Of a DNA stretch of 64,000 nt, positions 11,021 to 20,096 are shown in pieces (within the stretch, counting starts at the first letter, position 1; each line of letters begins with the position of its first letter). This DNA is from Bradyrhizobium sp. ISRA430. Its GTDB lineage: Bacteria > Pseudomonadota > Alphaproteobacteria > Rhizobiales > Xanthobacteraceae. The notes beneath the pieces were generated by a model. The model saw nothing but the letters and a program-made list of their open reading frames with translations, was not told the DNA's origin and ran no database searches. The translations under genes were made by a program, and so were the position numbers. The stretch spans positions 682,001 to 746,000 of the forward strand of contig NZ_CP094516.1 in the NCBI RefSeq assembly GCF_029909975.1, in the 5' to 3' direction.

Positions 11021-11572
11021 ATGGTTTGGCCGTTCAATCACTTCAGGAAACCCCGGCTAGCCCCGCGCGGCACCATTGAAGCCATCTATGGCATGATCGT
11101 GACGCAGGCGCGAGAACCCATATTTTACCGGGAGTTGGGCGTCCCGGATACGGTTAATGGCCGATTCGACCTGTTGCTGCTGCATTTGTGCTTGTTGCTG
11201 CGGCGCCTGCGGGCGGCCCGGGACGGTGCGGCGCTGTCTCAGGCGCTGTTCGACCGCTTCTGCGAGGACATGGACGACAATCTGCGCGAGATGGGCGTCG
11301 GCGACCAGACCGTCCCGAAGCGGATGCGCGCCTTCGGCGAGGCCTTTTATGGCCGCGCACAGGCCTATGACCGGGCGATGGATGAGGGCGGCGAAGCGCT
11401 GGCATCGGCGATTTCAAAGAATATCTTGAATGGCACCGGGATGGAGCAGGCGCGCCAGCTTGCCGCTTATGCCCAGGCGACCGAGGCTGATCTCGGCCGG
11501 GCCGACGAGTCGGCGCTGCTGCTCGCGTCATTCGAATTTCCACCACCGCTTCGGGAGGGTGCGACACCATGA
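11021..11572 (+). CDS. ubiquinol-cytochrome c chaperone family protein (CBP3-like)
   Basis: Homologue of the mitochondrial Cbp3/UQCC1 assembly factor for cytochrome b of the bc1 complex. The family pattern is visible in YGMIVTQAREPIFYRELGVP, FDLLLLHLCLLLRRL and DNLREMGVGDQTVPKRMR. It is 183 aa and soluble. A GGAG site lies 6 bases before the ATG. The stop overlaps the next start by four bases (ATGA), coupling it to yceD. The pairing of this gene with a yceD-type gene is common in alphaproteobacteria. Confidence 0.88.
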   Translation: MVWPFNHFRKPRLAPRGTIEAIYGMIVTQAREPIFYRELGVPDTVNGRFDLLLLHLCLLLRRLRAARDGAALSQALFDRFCEDMDDNLREMGVGDQTVPKRMRAFGEAFYGRAQAYDRAMDEGGEALASAISKNILNGTGMEQARQLAAYAQATEADLGRADESALLLASFEFPPPLREGATP

Positions 11573-12138
11573 GCCGACCGAACGCCGGACCCGAGCCCGA
11601 CCCTTGGCGCGTGCCCGTCATCGTCGCGCAAATCCCCGATGTGGGTCTGCACCGCGAGCTGGAGGCATCAGTCGCGCAGCGGCAGGCCTTGGCCGATACT
11701 GCCGGCCTGCGCGAGATCCTGTCCGCCCATGCCGCCTTCGACCTGACGCCGAAGAGCGGCGGCCGGGTCCACGTTACCGGCCAGGTCCGCGCCCGGATCG
11801 GCCAGACCTGTGTGGTGACGCTCGACCCGATCGAGAATGATATCGACGAGGAGATCGACCTGATGTTCGCGCCCGAGGCCGAGGCGCGGCGGCTGGCCGA
11901 CCTGATCGAGGAGGGGCAGGACACCGAGGAGCCCCCTGAGGTCGCCGACCCGCCGGAAGCGATTGTGGGCGGGATCATCGACCTCGGCCGGCTTGCCACC
12001 GACGCGCTATTCCTCGCGATCGATCCCTATCCCCGCAAGCCGGGCGCCGTGTTCGAGACCGATGTCACCGGCCCCGATCCGGAGGATCATCCGTTTGCCG
12101 CGCTTAAGGCGCTGCAGGAGGGGAAAAAAGGCCAATAG
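11569..12138 (+). CDS. YceD/DUF177 family protein
   Basis: Member of the family that in many bacteria precedes rpmF and is linked to 23S rRNA accumulation. It is 189 aa, with the conserved middle VTGQVRARIGQTCVVTLDPI and the acidic C-terminal half with DLGRLATDALFLAIDPYPRK. Its start overlaps the bc1 chaperone gene by four bases. The usual neighbour rpmF is absent and plsX follows after about 300 bases, which I believe is normal in alphaproteobacteria. Confidence 0.85.
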   Translation: MSRPNAGPEPDPWRVPVIVAQIPDVGLHRELEASVAQRQALADTAGLREILSAHAAFDLTPKSGGRVHVTGQVRARIGQTCVVTLDPIENDIDEEIDLMFAPEAEARRLADLIEEGQDTEEPPEVADPPEAIVGGIIDLGRLATDALFLAIDPYPRKPGAVFETDVTGPDPEDHPFAALKALQEGKKGQ

Positions 12139-12436
12139 GCGCGCCCGCCGGGCCGCGTGGCCTTGCGATCCGGCGTGAGGCGATTGGGGCGATGCGTTGA
12201 GAGGTCGGCGTAGCTATATGATTTCCATGCATTTTCTGGGAATTTTCGCCTCCGTGACCAGATCGCCCGAGATTCAAAAGACTGGGGGCAAGAGGTTGTT
12301 TCAGGATGACAAAACGCTATTGTCGCGGCCGGGTCCGGGTGCGGCGTGGCGCTTGACCAATCGTCATATTCGTGGCGAACCCATTATGCGGCCCCGCTAG
12401 TTTACGACCGCACGAGACCAGGTTTCCGGGACGTTT
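12139..12436. other. intergenic region between yceD and plsX
   Basis: No gene seen. An AT-richer section (about 12215-12260) could hold a plsX promoter, but no clear -35/-10 pair stands out. Confidence 0.4.
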
Positions 12437-13498
12437 ATGCCAAGCAAGGTTCGCATTGCGCTTGACGCCATGGGGGGCGATGTCGGCGCCCCCGTGGTCA
12501 TTCCCGGTGCCGCCATCTCGCTCGCCAGGCACCGCAACACCGAATTCCTGCTGGTCGGGGACCGCGCCAAAATCGAGCCCGAACTCGACAGGCATCCGGA
12601 GCTCAAGGCCGCCTCGCGGATCATCCATACCGACGTTGCCGTCAGCATGGAGGACAAGCCGAGCCAGGCGCTGCGGCGCGGCCGCAGGAACTCCTCGATG
12701 TGGCTCGCCATCGACGCGGTGAAGAAAGGCGAGGCGGATGCCGCGATTTCGGCCGGCAATACCGGCGCGCTGATGGCGATGTCGCGCTTCAACCTACGCA
12801 CGTTGCCCGGCATCGACCGTCCGGCGCTCGCCTCGCCCTGGCCGACCATGCGTGGCCATTCCGTGGTGCTCGATCTCGGCGCCACCATCGGCGGCGATGC
12901 CGACCACCTGGTGGCGCTCGCGGTGATGGGCGCGACGATGGCGAGCGTGCTGTTCGACAAGAAGCGACCCACGGTCGGCCTGCTCAATATCGGGGTCGAA
13001 GAGATCAAGGGCCACGAAGAGATCCGCGAGGCGGGGGAAAGGCTGCGCACGCTCAACCTTCCCCAGCTCGACTATATCGGCTTCGTCGAGGGCGACGGCA
13101 TCGGTAAGGGCTTAGCTGATGTGATCGTCGCCGAGGGTTTCAGCGGCAATATCGCGCTCAAGGCCGCCGAGGGCACCGCGCGGCAGATAGCGGAAATTCT
13201 CCGCAACGAGATCCAGCGGACCTGGATGTCCAAGCTCGGTTATCTCTTCGCGCGGAGCGCCTTCCGAACCCTTCGCGACAAGATGGACCCGAACAAGTCC
13301 AACGGCGGCGTGTTCCTCGGATTGAACGGCGTCGTGGTTAAGAGCCACGGTGGAATCAACGCCGAAGGCTTTGCCTATGCGATCGAGGTTGGCTATGAGA
13401 TGGTCCAATACGATCTCCTGAACAAGATCAATCAGATGCTCAACCGCGACGGGGGCGCGCTTAAGTCCGTGCCGACCGCGCAGGAGGCTGTTTCGTGA
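12437..13498 (+). CDS. plsX: phosphate acyltransferase PlsX
   Basis: Peripheral membrane enzyme that converts acyl-ACP to acyl-phosphate for phospholipid synthesis. It is 353 aa. Signatures are [18 protein letters not shown] at the N-terminus, [27 protein letters not shown] and [16 protein letters not shown]. fabH overlaps its last four bases (GTGA), the classic plsX-fabH coupling. Confidence 0.97.
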   Translation: MPSKVRIALDAMGGDVGAPVVIPGAAISLARHRNTEFLLVGDRAKIEPELDRHPELKAASRIIHTDVAVSMEDKPSQALRRGRRNSSMWLAIDAVKKGEADAAISAGNTGALMAMSRFNLRTLPGIDRPALASPWPTMRGHSVVLDLGATIGGDADHLVALAVMGATMASVLFDKKRPTVGLLNIGVEEIKGHEEIREAGERLRTLNLPQLDYIGFVEGDGIGKGLADVIVAEGFSGNIALKAAEGTARQIAEILRNEIQRTWMSKLGYLFARSAFRTLRDKMDPNKSNGGVFLGLNGVVVKSHGGINAEGFAYAIEVGYEMVQYDLLNKINQMLNRDGGALKSVPTAQEAVS

Positions 13499-14475
13499 CT
13501 CAAATTCGTTCGGTCGTGCTGGGCTGCGGCGCCTATCTGCCGGAGCAGGTCGTGACCAATGCGCAACTCGCCCAGCGCATCGACACGTCCGACGAGTGGA
13601 TCGTGCAGCGCACCGGCATTCGCGAGCGGCACATCGCCGCCGACGGCGAATTCACCTCGCATCTCGCGATCAAGGCGGCACAGGCCGCGCTCGCTGACGC
13701 GGGCGTGGACGCGCAGTCGATCGAGCTGATCGTGCTGGCGACCTCGACGCCCGACAACACGTTCCCGGCCACCGCGGTCGCCGTGCAGCAGGGGCTCGGC
13801 ATCAACCATGGCGCGGCCTTCGACCTCCAGGCGGTCTGCTCCGGCTTCGTATTTGCGCTCGCCACTGCCGACAATTTCCTGCGCACCGGCGCCTACAAGC
13901 GCGCGCTTGTCATCGGCGCGGAGACCTTCTCGCGCATCCTCGACTGGAATGACCGCGGCACCTGCGTGCTGTTCGGCGACGGCGCCGGCGCGGTCGTGCT
14001 GGAGGCGCAGGAGCAGCCGGGCAAGGCCGCGACCGACCGCGGCGTGCTGACCACGCATCTGCGCTCCGACGGCCGCCACAAGGCCAAGCTGTTCGTCGAT
14101 GGCGGCCCGTCCTCGACCCAGACCGTCGGTCATCTGCGCATGGAGGGCCGCGAGGTCTTCAAGCACGCGGTCGGTATGATCACCGACGTGATCGTCGATG
14201 CGTTCGAGGCCACCGGCCTCAATGCCGAAGACATCACCTGGTTCGTGCCGCACCAAGCCAACAAGCGCATCATCGACGCCTCGGCGCACAAGCTTCATAT
14301 CGCACCGCAGAAGGTGGTTCTGACGGTGGACCGCCACGGCAACACCTCGGCGGCCTCGATTCCGCTGGCCCTGTCGGTGGCGCGCAAGGACGGCCGCATT
14401 AAGCGCGGCGATCTGGTTCTGCTCGAAGCGATGGGCGGCGGCTTCACCTGGGGCTCTGCGCTGGTGCGCTGGTAG
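13495..14475 (+). CDS. fabH: beta-ketoacyl-ACP synthase III
   Basis: Starts fatty acid synthesis by condensing acetyl-CoA with malonyl-ACP. The GTG start follows AGGAGG by 7 bases. The catalytic Cys is in AVCSGFVFA near residue 115, the His in [13 protein letters not shown] and the Asn in [11 protein letters not shown], so the Cys-His-Asn triad is complete. It is 326 aa, the normal length. It is followed by ihfA in the usual fatty acid/IHF order. Confidence 0.97.
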   Translation: MTQIRSVVLGCGAYLPEQVVTNAQLAQRIDTSDEWIVQRTGIRERHIAADGEFTSHLAIKAAQAALADAGVDAQSIELIVLATSTPDNTFPATAVAVQQGLGINHGAAFDLQAVCSGFVFALATADNFLRTGAYKRALVIGAETFSRILDWNDRGTCVLFGDGAGAVVLEAQEQPGKAATDRGVLTTHLRSDGRHKAKLFVDGGPSSTQTVGHLRMEGREVFKHAVGMITDVIVDAFEATGLNAEDITWFVPHQANKRIIDASAHKLHIAPQKVVLTVDRHGNTSAASIPLALSVARKDGRIKRGDLVLLEAMGGGFTWGSALVRW

Positions 14476-14541
14476 CCACAGTCGATAAAATTTTGCCCGA
14501 ATCATCTCCGATTGTCGATGCGTCTGCATGGATGAGCGGTG

Positions 14542-14570
14542 TTGACCGCCGTCCCGTAACCTCCTAATTT
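14542..14570 (+). promoter_or_regulatory. predicted sigma-70-type promoter for ihfA
   Basis: TTGACC (14542-14547) and TAATTT (14565-14570) are separated by 17 bases and lie about 37 bases before the ihfA start. Confidence 0.5.
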
Positions 14571-14607
14571 TAGACAACAATTGTTCGCCGTGATGTGGGG
14601 CAGGGCG

Positions 14608-14949
14608 ATGACCGAGACTAGTAAAACCGTAACGCGTGTTGACCTCTGCGAAGCCGTCTACCAAAAGGTCGGCTTATCGCGCACTGAGTCGTCTGCGTTT
14701 GTGGAACTCGTGCTGAAGGAGATCACCGACTGCCTGGAGCGGGGCGAGACGGTGAAACTGTCCTCGTTCGGCTCATTCATGGTGCGCAAGAAGGGCCAGC
14801 GTATCGGCCGCAATCCGAAGACCGGCACCGAGGTGCCGATCTCGCCGCGCCGGGTGATGGTGTTCAAGCCGTCTGCGATCCTCAAGCAGCGGATCAACGC
14901 CCAGCACCGTGGCAACGGCGATGGCACAAAGGCTCAACCGGAGGCGTAA
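14608..14949 (+). CDS. ihfA: integration host factor subunit alpha
   Basis: DNA-bending HU/IHF family protein. It is 113 aa from the start chosen here, with [20 protein letters not shown], the signature [19 protein letters not shown] (residue region 53-71) with the Pro-containing beta arm, and a family-typical C-terminal [11 protein letters not shown] helix. The ATG at 14608 is preferred because GGGGCAGGG lies upstream and the homologous N-terminus begins near TKTVTR. Starts at 14581 or 14593 would add up to nine residues. A predicted promoter is just upstream. Confidence 0.93.
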   Translation: MTETSKTVTRVDLCEAVYQKVGLSRTESSAFVELVLKEITDCLERGETVKLSSFGSFMVRKKGQRIGRNPKTGTEVPISPRRVMVFKPSAILKQRINAQHRGNGDGTKAQPEA

Positions 14950-14973
14950 TCGCCCGCGCAAAGGATTTTGCAT

Positions 14974-15546
14974 TTGGACAAAGCGCCGGATGCGTTCCGC
15001 ACCATCAGCGAAGTAGCCCAGGAACTCGACATTCCGCAGCACGTGCTGCGCTTCTGGGAGACGCGCTTCTCGCAGATCAAGCCGATGAAGCGCAGCGGCG
15101 GCCGCCGCTACTACCGCCCCGACGACGTCGACCTGCTCAAAGGCATCCGCCGGCTCCTCTACGGGGAGGGCTACACCATCCGCGGGGTGCAGCGGATATT
15201 GAAAGAACATGGCGTCAAGTCGGTGCAGGGCCTCGCCGACAGCGCGGCCGCGGTGTCGTTCGGGGCGATTGAGGACGCCATCGGCCAGAGCCTGATGGAG
15301 ACCGATGACGAGGCGCCCATCCGCGGCGTCACTGACGCCGACGACGACGACTACCAGGGCGAGGAGGAGGAAGGCATCGATTTCCGCTTCGCGGAGATCG
15401 ATGACGAAGAAATCCTCACCACCTTCCGCAAGGGCGGCACCGAGCGCGCCGGTCCCAGCGCCGCGGACCGGGAGCGGTTGGAACGGGTGCTCACCGACCT
15501 CGTCGCCTGCCGGGAATTGCTCGACCAGGCGCTAAAGGACGGCTGA
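14974..15546 (+). CDS. MerR family transcriptional regulator
   Basis: N-terminal MerR winged helix: [20 protein letters not shown], then WETRF and [19 protein letters not shown]. The C-terminal part is acidic and of low complexity ([19 protein letters not shown]), with no metal-binding cysteines, so this is not a classical metal sensor. It is the MerR-like gene often found after ihfA in alphaproteobacteria. The TTG at 14974 is chosen because AAGGA lies 8 bases upstream; a TTG at 14968 would sit too close to it. The target is unknown. Confidence 0.85.
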   Translation: MDKAPDAFRTISEVAQELDIPQHVLRFWETRFSQIKPMKRSGGRRYYRPDDVDLLKGIRRLLYGEGYTIRGVQRILKEHGVKSVQGLADSAAAVSFGAIEDAIGQSLMETDDEAPIRGVTDADDDDYQGEEEEGIDFRFAEIDDEEILTTFRKGGTERAGPSAADRERLERVLTDLVACRELLDQALKDG

Positions 15547-15665
15547 GCGGCGGTCCGTCGTCTTTGTCGCTATCCCGGAGATCAGTTCCGGGGACGCGAA
15601 GCGGGCAGCAAAATGGTGCGGCTCGCCTTGCGCAAAGCGGCGATCCTAGCTAATGGAACGACATT

Positions 15666-15743
15666 CGGAGCGTGGCGCAGCCCGGTTAGCGCACTAGTCT
15701 GGGAGACTAGGGGTCGGAGGTTCAAATCCTCTCGCTCCGACCA
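15666..15743 (+). tRNA. tRNA-Pro (anticodon GGG)
   Basis: The cloverleaf can be folded by eye. Acceptor arms are CGGAGCG and CGCTCCG, the anticodon stem CTAGT/ACTAG has a 7-base loop CTGGGAG (anticodon GGG), and the T arm is GGAGG-TTCAAAT-CCTCT. The CCA end is encoded. Confidence 0.96.
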
Positions 15744-16038
15744 ACTTTTCCAATTTCTTTCAATGTCGTTTTGAGAAGGTCGGTCCGCGTAGGGCCGGCC
15801 GGCCGCACGCGCCTGAGAGCCCTCTGCGGGCTCAGCATTCGTCGTCTGGCTGCGCGTTTGGTCTGCCTGCCTGCTCGCATATCTCGCAATCATCTCACGA
15901 ACTTCGCAGGACTGATTTTGGAGCGCTGCGTGTCGCGCGGACGGCCCGTTCGATATCCACTTCTGTGACGAAGTAAGCGAACCAGTGCCGCTGGACTTTT
16001 TGTTCTTCTTATGTTCTCTTTATCGTTGGAGGTGACCC
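15744..16038. other. intergenic region downstream of tRNA-Pro
   Basis: No gene is supported. There is no integrase and I see no repeat of the tRNA 3' end, so no integrated element is indicated. The last 40 bases are AT-richer and lead into the ribosome-binding site of the next small gene. Confidence 0.4.
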
Positions 16039-16248
16039 ATGGACATTGAGAAGCAGCGTGAAGCGATCCGGCTTTGGAATCAGCTCAGGAAGGTCGAGGG
16101 ACCGGTGGCGGAAGAACTTCGCATCCAGATCCTCGAGTGCTTTGCCGAGCGGGGCAATGCCAAGCGACCCAGAAGCTCTGCCGGGGCATCGACTGCTATT
16201 GCAAATACCCGACCACGAGCCGCGTCGTCTCATCGATTAGCGTCCTGA
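16039..16248 (+). CDS. small hypothetical protein (69 aa)
   Basis: Preceded by a near-consensus ribosome-binding site, GGAGGTGACCC, directly before the ATG. The first 42 residues look like a helical, charged protein (IEKQREAIRLWNQLRKVEG, EELRIQILECFAERGN). The C-terminal third is of different, Ala/Arg/Ser-rich composition and overlaps the 3' end of the convergent TetR gene by 53 bases. The family is not recognised. The strong site is the main support. The frame may have been extended past its original stop. Confidence 0.55.
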   Translation: MDIEKQREAIRLWNQLRKVEGPVAEELRIQILECFAERGNAKRPRSSAGASTAIANTRPRAASSHRLAS

Positions 16249-16819
16249 CCATCTTGTCCGACAGTGTGTCGGCCTGATTCAGGACCGCGTTGTGCGCGAC
16301 CGCTTCGATCGCGCTGACGCAGACGAAGGCTGCGAGGCCCGGATCGAGCTTGCGCAGCTCGCTGCGGCGGCTCTCGAGATAGGCGCGGACGAGGGAGAGG
16401 ATCTCGCGGTTGAAGGCCTCGACATCCTTGAGCTGACCCGTACGCGGGATCTGCTCGGCGAGCACGCGATGCAGCTTTGGGTCGATCTGATGCGCCTCGA
16501 TTGCGACCGCGACGAGCTTGCGCACGGCCTTCTCGATTGGCAGTACGGCGGCTTCTGCGAGCACGGCGCGGACGATTTGCATGATCTCCTGATTGTGGCG
16601 ATCGATCAAGGCGGCGACGAGCGCCTCCTTGCCCGGAAAATACTGGTAGAGTGAGCCGACGCTCACGCCCGCCAGCTCGGCGATCCGGTTGGTGCTGGCC
16701 TTCTCGAATCCTTCGCGGACCAGAATGCGAGCGGTTGCCTCGACCAGCGCGTCGACCGTGGCGCGCGACCGGCTTTGCGAGGCATTTTTCCGGGGTTTTG
16801 TGAGCGGCTTGCGCGCCAT
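16196..16819 (-). CDS. TetR family transcriptional regulator
   Basis: 207 aa. The N-terminal TetR helix-turn-helix is clear: ALVEATARILVREGFEKAST followed by NRIAELAGVSVGSLYQYFPG. The ligand domain is divergent and resembles the TetR_C group with QIDPKLHRVLAEQIP. The start is set at the ATG before ARKPLTKPRK, because the long upstream open frame lies antisense over the neighbour. It is divergent from the hydrolase gene at 16931 and probably controls it and itself from the 110-base spacer. Confidence 0.92.
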   Translation of the reverse strand: MARKPLTKPRKNASQSRSRATVDALVEATARILVREGFEKASTNRIAELAGVSVGSLYQYFPGKEALVAALIDRHNQEIMQIVRAVLAEAAVLPIEKAVRKLVAVAIEAHQIDPKLHRVLAEQIPRTGQLKDVEAFNREILSLVRAYLESRRSELRKLDPGLAAFVCVSAIEAVAHNAVLNQADTLSDKMVRTLIDETTRLVVGYLQ

Positions 16820-16930
16820 GTCATGCGGTCCGAATGCGAGTATGAAAAGCGAGTGAACGCTCGCATTATATGCGCGAGCGGCGACGGATGGATAGAACCG
16901 TCGTGCCGGCCGGCGCAGCAGGGCGAGGAC

Positions 16931-17911
16931 ATGAGCATGAGCGTTGCGAAGATGTTGTCGATAGGGCGGGTGCATGCGGGCAGCAACCTCGCGCGGGATT
17001 CGCTTTCGAACGATGCCAGGCCAAGCTTGCAGAGCAGGTGCTTCAACGTGCTGCTGCGGTGCCTGCCGTTCAAGAAGCAGCTCGCGTCGGCCGAGGCCGT
17101 GCAGGCGCATGTGCGAAAGCTGACCTTGCAGCCGGCATCGCATCAGCCGACCGGACTCGGCCGCGGCGTCGATGTGACCCTGACGAAGATGGGAGGATGG
17201 CCAGTCTACTACACGGCACCGTCCGCAGGCCACGAAGGCGGCAACCATGTCATGTTCCTGCATGGCGGCGGTTTCATCAACGAGATCGTTCCCGCGCATT
17301 GGCGCTTCGTCGGCGAGATGACGCGAAAGGCGCGCATCAGTTGCGTCGTGCCGATCTATCCGCTCGCGCCCGGCGTCACCGCGAAGGAGGTCGTGCCGGC
17401 GACGGCCGAGCTGCTGCGGATGCTGCTGGAAGATGCCGGATCCGCCAAGGTTACAGTGGTCGGCAATTCGGCTGGCGCGGGATTGGCGCTCGCGGCGTGC
17501 CAGTGGCTGCGCGATCGCGGTCACCGGCAGCCAAGTGGCTTGGTGCTGATCTCGCCGGCCGCGGATGCATCGATCAGCCGCCCGGAGCAGGTGGCGCTCG
17601 CGGCGCGCGATCCCATCCAGGACATTCCGGGCATCATCGAGGCGGCGCGCCTCTATGCCGGCGAGCTCGATGTCGGCCATCCCTTCGTCAGCCCGTTGAA
17701 CGGCGCGTTCCGTTCGCTCGCGCCTTTGATCATCTTCTCCGGGACGCGTGATCTGTTCTATCCCGACAGCGTGGATCTCGCTGCAAGGGCAAGGGCGGCG
17801 GGCGTGGCGGTCGAGCTGCATCTCTTGCGTGACCAGCCGCACAATTTCGTGCTGATGCCGACGCCGGAAGGCCGACAGGCGCGCAACATCATCCTGCGCG
17901 CAGTGGCTTAA
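16931..17911 (+). CDS. alpha/beta hydrolase, HSL-type esterase
   Basis: Predicted carboxylesterase of the hormone-sensitive lipase group (Abhydrolase_3). The oxyanion-hole motif HGGGF is near residue 111, the nucleophile elbow GNSAG near residue 178, the acid in GTRDLFYPD and the catalytic His in QPHNF near the C-terminus, so the triad is complete. The start follows GGCGAGGAC; a second ATG lies 6 bases later. The divergent TetR gene suggests induction by the substrate. No signal peptide is obvious. The natural substrate is unknown. Confidence 0.88.
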   Translation: MSMSVAKMLSIGRVHAGSNLARDSLSNDARPSLQSRCFNVLLRCLPFKKQLASAEAVQAHVRKLTLQPASHQPTGLGRGVDVTLTKMGGWPVYYTAPSAGHEGGNHVMFLHGGGFINEIVPAHWRFVGEMTRKARISCVVPIYPLAPGVTAKEVVPATAELLRMLLEDAGSAKVTVVGNSAGAGLALAACQWLRDRGHRQPSGLVLISPAADASISRPEQVALAARDPIQDIPGIIEAARLYAGELDVGHPFVSPLNGAFRSLAPLIIFSGTRDLFYPDSVDLAARARAAGVAVELHLLRDQPHNFVLMPTPEGRQARNIILRAVA

Positions 17912-18069
17912 GCGCTGGCGCAATCGCTATCAGACCAAGAGCGGTTTGTCGGGGTGACATGGCGGCTTCTGCCGCGCGTCGGCGGCGGGGTGGGACTGCC
18001 TCTCTCGCTGTCCCCTTGATGGCCCCTTTGGGGCGTTTCCTCCGAACCCGGATTCTTGCGGGCCTGGCC

Positions 18070-18309
18070 TTACGCGTGGCCCTTGATCTCGTAGTGGCCG
18101 GGCACGCATTTGTAGCGCTCGATGCGCCAGTTGACGTGATAGATCGGATGCTCGCCCATCCATTTCGCAAGGCCTGCCTGTGCGCCGATCGCGCACTGCA
18201 TCATCGAAATCTCGGGCGTCATGTTGCTATCAGTCACGATTTCCTCGACGCAGCTACCTGAGGCAGCCCCGCCAAGTCGGCAGAGTACGGCTACGACGGT
18301 CACAAACAT
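18070..18309 (-). CDS. small secreted cysteine-containing hypothetical protein
   Basis: 79 aa with a short hydrophobic leader (MFVTVVAVLCRLGGAASG) followed by a mature part with three Cys and an aromatic/basic C-terminus (HPIYHVNWRIERYKC). The ATG at 18309 lies 6 bases after an AGGTG site; a GTG at 18318 is also in frame. The family is not recognised. It is alone on this strand. Disulfides in the periplasm are possible. Confidence 0.65.
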   Translation of the reverse strand: MFVTVVAVLCRLGGAASGSCVEEIVTDSNMTPEISMMQCAIGAQAGLAKWMGEHPIYHVNWRIERYKCVPGHYEIKGHA

Positions 18310-18590
18310 GCATGTCACCTCTTTGGTTGTTTCTGGCCACGAGGAGGATGCAAGCGGAGTGCCACAGCCTGTGTCTGCAGCGACACGCCGGACAGGCGGA
18401 CATGAGCCAGCTTCCGAATCTCATTTGACGATTCGGATTGTAAAAAAATGCCCCTCGAGCCGAAGCCGGACAAATACGGGGAACCAACAGGAATGAGTGA
18501 TCGTAAGGGCTGGGTCGCGGCAACAGCGCTTCTTGCAAGCCCGGCAAACGTTAGGCTCGGATACCCGCCAAAAGAGTGGGGCCGCCACGA

Positions 18591-18722
18591 ATGATCAGGA
18601 AACGCGTGCCGTGGTCGTACGTTTCGCCGGCGCTGCTCACGCGGATCATGACCAAGGTGCCGCTGGTCGTCGGCGTCAAGCAGAGCGCGAGTGATCTCAG
18701 CCACATTGCGGCGGCCGAATAG
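18591..18722 (+). pseudogene. fragment of a dihydrodipicolinate synthase/aldolase-family (DapA-like) gene
   Basis: A 43-residue frame contains LLTRIMTKVPLVVGVKQSAS, which matches the region of the DapA family around the Schiff-base lysine (consensus roughly VPNIVGIKDSSGDL). It then ends at a stop. No flanking frame supplies the rest of the roughly 300-aa barrel, so I read it as a decayed remnant. It lies 152 bases before the SDR gene. The assignment rests on a short match made by eye. Confidence 0.5.
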
Positions 18723-18874
18723 TCCGCCCGTCGAAATAACCGACGTTCCGATGCAGCGCCCATCCGCTTTTACCTGCGGATGCGGCGCTGCTACATTTTG
18801 CGCCTGGTCCGGCACGGCCGGTGCCGACGAACGAGGGTGAAGAAACAAGCCGATAAGGGAGGGGCAGACGTCCC

Positions 18875-19846
18875 ATGAAGGATTTTGCAGGAAAGATCGC
18901 CGTCATCACCGGAGGCGGGACAGGGATGGGACGAGAGCTCGCGCGCCAGCTCGTCGCCGAAGGCTGCAACGTCGCGATGTGCGACGTCTCGGAAGCCGCG
19001 ATGGCCGAGACCAAGCGGCTGTGCGAGGTCGAGAAGCTGCCGCAGGGTCTGCGCATCACCACGCATGTCGCCGACGTCTCGATCGAGGATCATCTGAAGC
19101 GCTTTCGCGACGAGCTCGCCGAGCAGCAGATGACCGACAAGATCCATCTCCTGTTCAATAATGCCGGCATCGGCGGTGGCGGCAGCATGTTCACCAACAC
19201 GCGCGAGCAGTGGGAGCGCACCTTCAACATCTGCTGGGGCGGCGTCTATCTGGGGGTGCGAACCTTCCTGCCGATGCTGGTCAAGGCCGACGAAGCCCAC
19301 ATCGTCAACACTGCCAGCGTCAACGGCTTCTGGGCCTCGATCGGCATGAACCAGGCACACACCGCCTACAGCTCGGCGAAGTTCGCTGTGAAGGGGTTTA
19401 CCGAAGCGCTGATCAACGATCTCCGCCTGCACGCCCCGCATGTCAAATGCTCTGTGGTGATGCCGGGCCACGTCGGCACCTCGATCGTGTCGAACTCGCG
19501 CAAGGTGCAGAGCGGCGACGGCTCCGACCGCCTCAATCCCGACGAGGTCGCGCTGACGCGCACGCGCATGGTCGCCGCCGGCGTGCCAGATGCTGACAAA
19601 ATGTCGGATGAGGATATCCAGGCGACGTTCGCTGAGCGAGCCCGCAGCTTCCTCGAGGACGCGCCGACGACCGCAGCGCAGGCGGCGCGAATCATTCTCG
19701 ACGGCGTGAAGGCAGAGAGGTGGCGCATCCTGGTCGGCGAGGACGCAAAGCGTCTCGACGAACGCGTGCGCGCCACGCCCGAACAAGCCTATGACCGCAC
19801 CTTCTACGAAAGCTTCACGCAGGAGGTCGGCTGGCGGCTTGGCTGA
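18875..19846 (+). CDS. SDR family NAD(P)-dependent oxidoreductase
   Basis: Classical short-chain dehydrogenase with a Rossmann glycine motif TGGGTGMG (residues 12-19), NNAG near residue 95 and the active-site YxxxK in AYSSAKFAVKG, with the catalytic Ser in NTASVNG. At 323 aa it is longer than the usual 250 because of an extra C-terminal region of about 80 residues, which includes DKMSDEDIQATFAERARSF. The start follows a GGGAGGGG stretch. The substrate is unknown. A DapA-like gene remnant lies just upstream. Confidence 0.88.
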   Translation: MKDFAGKIAVITGGGTGMGRELARQLVAEGCNVAMCDVSEAAMAETKRLCEVEKLPQGLRITTHVADVSIEDHLKRFRDELAEQQMTDKIHLLFNNAGIGGGGSMFTNTREQWERTFNICWGGVYLGVRTFLPMLVKADEAHIVNTASVNGFWASIGMNQAHTAYSSAKFAVKGFTEALINDLRLHAPHVKCSVVMPGHVGTSIVSNSRKVQSGDGSDRLNPDEVALTRTRMVAAGVPDADKMSDEDIQATFAERARSFLEDAPTTAAQAARIILDGVKAERWRILVGEDAKRLDERVRATPEQAYDRTFYESFTQEVGWRLG

Positions 19847-20096
19847 GACCGCCGCGCGAGCGCAAGCGATATAGGTATGATGTCCATCATGGCAAGAGGC
19901 GCGCCTGTGAATATCCTTGCTGAACATCGCGCGCGATCGCCTTCGTATGAAGAAACGGCATGTCACGCATGCGACATGATCGGTGCGTTCAAGCGATGGT
20001 GATCTCAAACGGGCTTCTGTTGAACCGCGCCAGCTTGGTCGGCGAACTAAAATAGTTTAGTCAATCAATCGCAATACCAGCGACGAAGCGCTCCCG
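19847..20096. other. intergenic region with inverted repeats
   Basis: No gene is seen. It contains CATGTC...GACATG (around 19960-19980) and ACTAAA-ATAG-TTTAGT at 20046-20061. The latter is a possible operator just upstream of the hydrolase-like gene. Confidence 0.4.

Noticed and set aside
11569..12436. Missing rpmF after yceD as a sign of gene loss
   Set aside because: In alphaproteobacteria rpmF is normally located elsewhere, so its absence here is expected.
15666..16038. tRNA-Pro as an integration site for a mobile element
   Set aside because: No integrase, no repeat of the tRNA 3' end and no phage-like genes nearby.
16820..17923. Long minus-strand open frame upstream of and in frame with tetR
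   Set aside because: It lies antisense over the esterase gene, and the TetR family N-terminus begins at 16819. The extension has the Arg/His-rich composition of a shadow frame.
18497..18694. 65-codon plus-strand frame
   Set aside because: Arg/Gln-rich composition in a frame different from the DapA-like remnant, which fits the sequence better.
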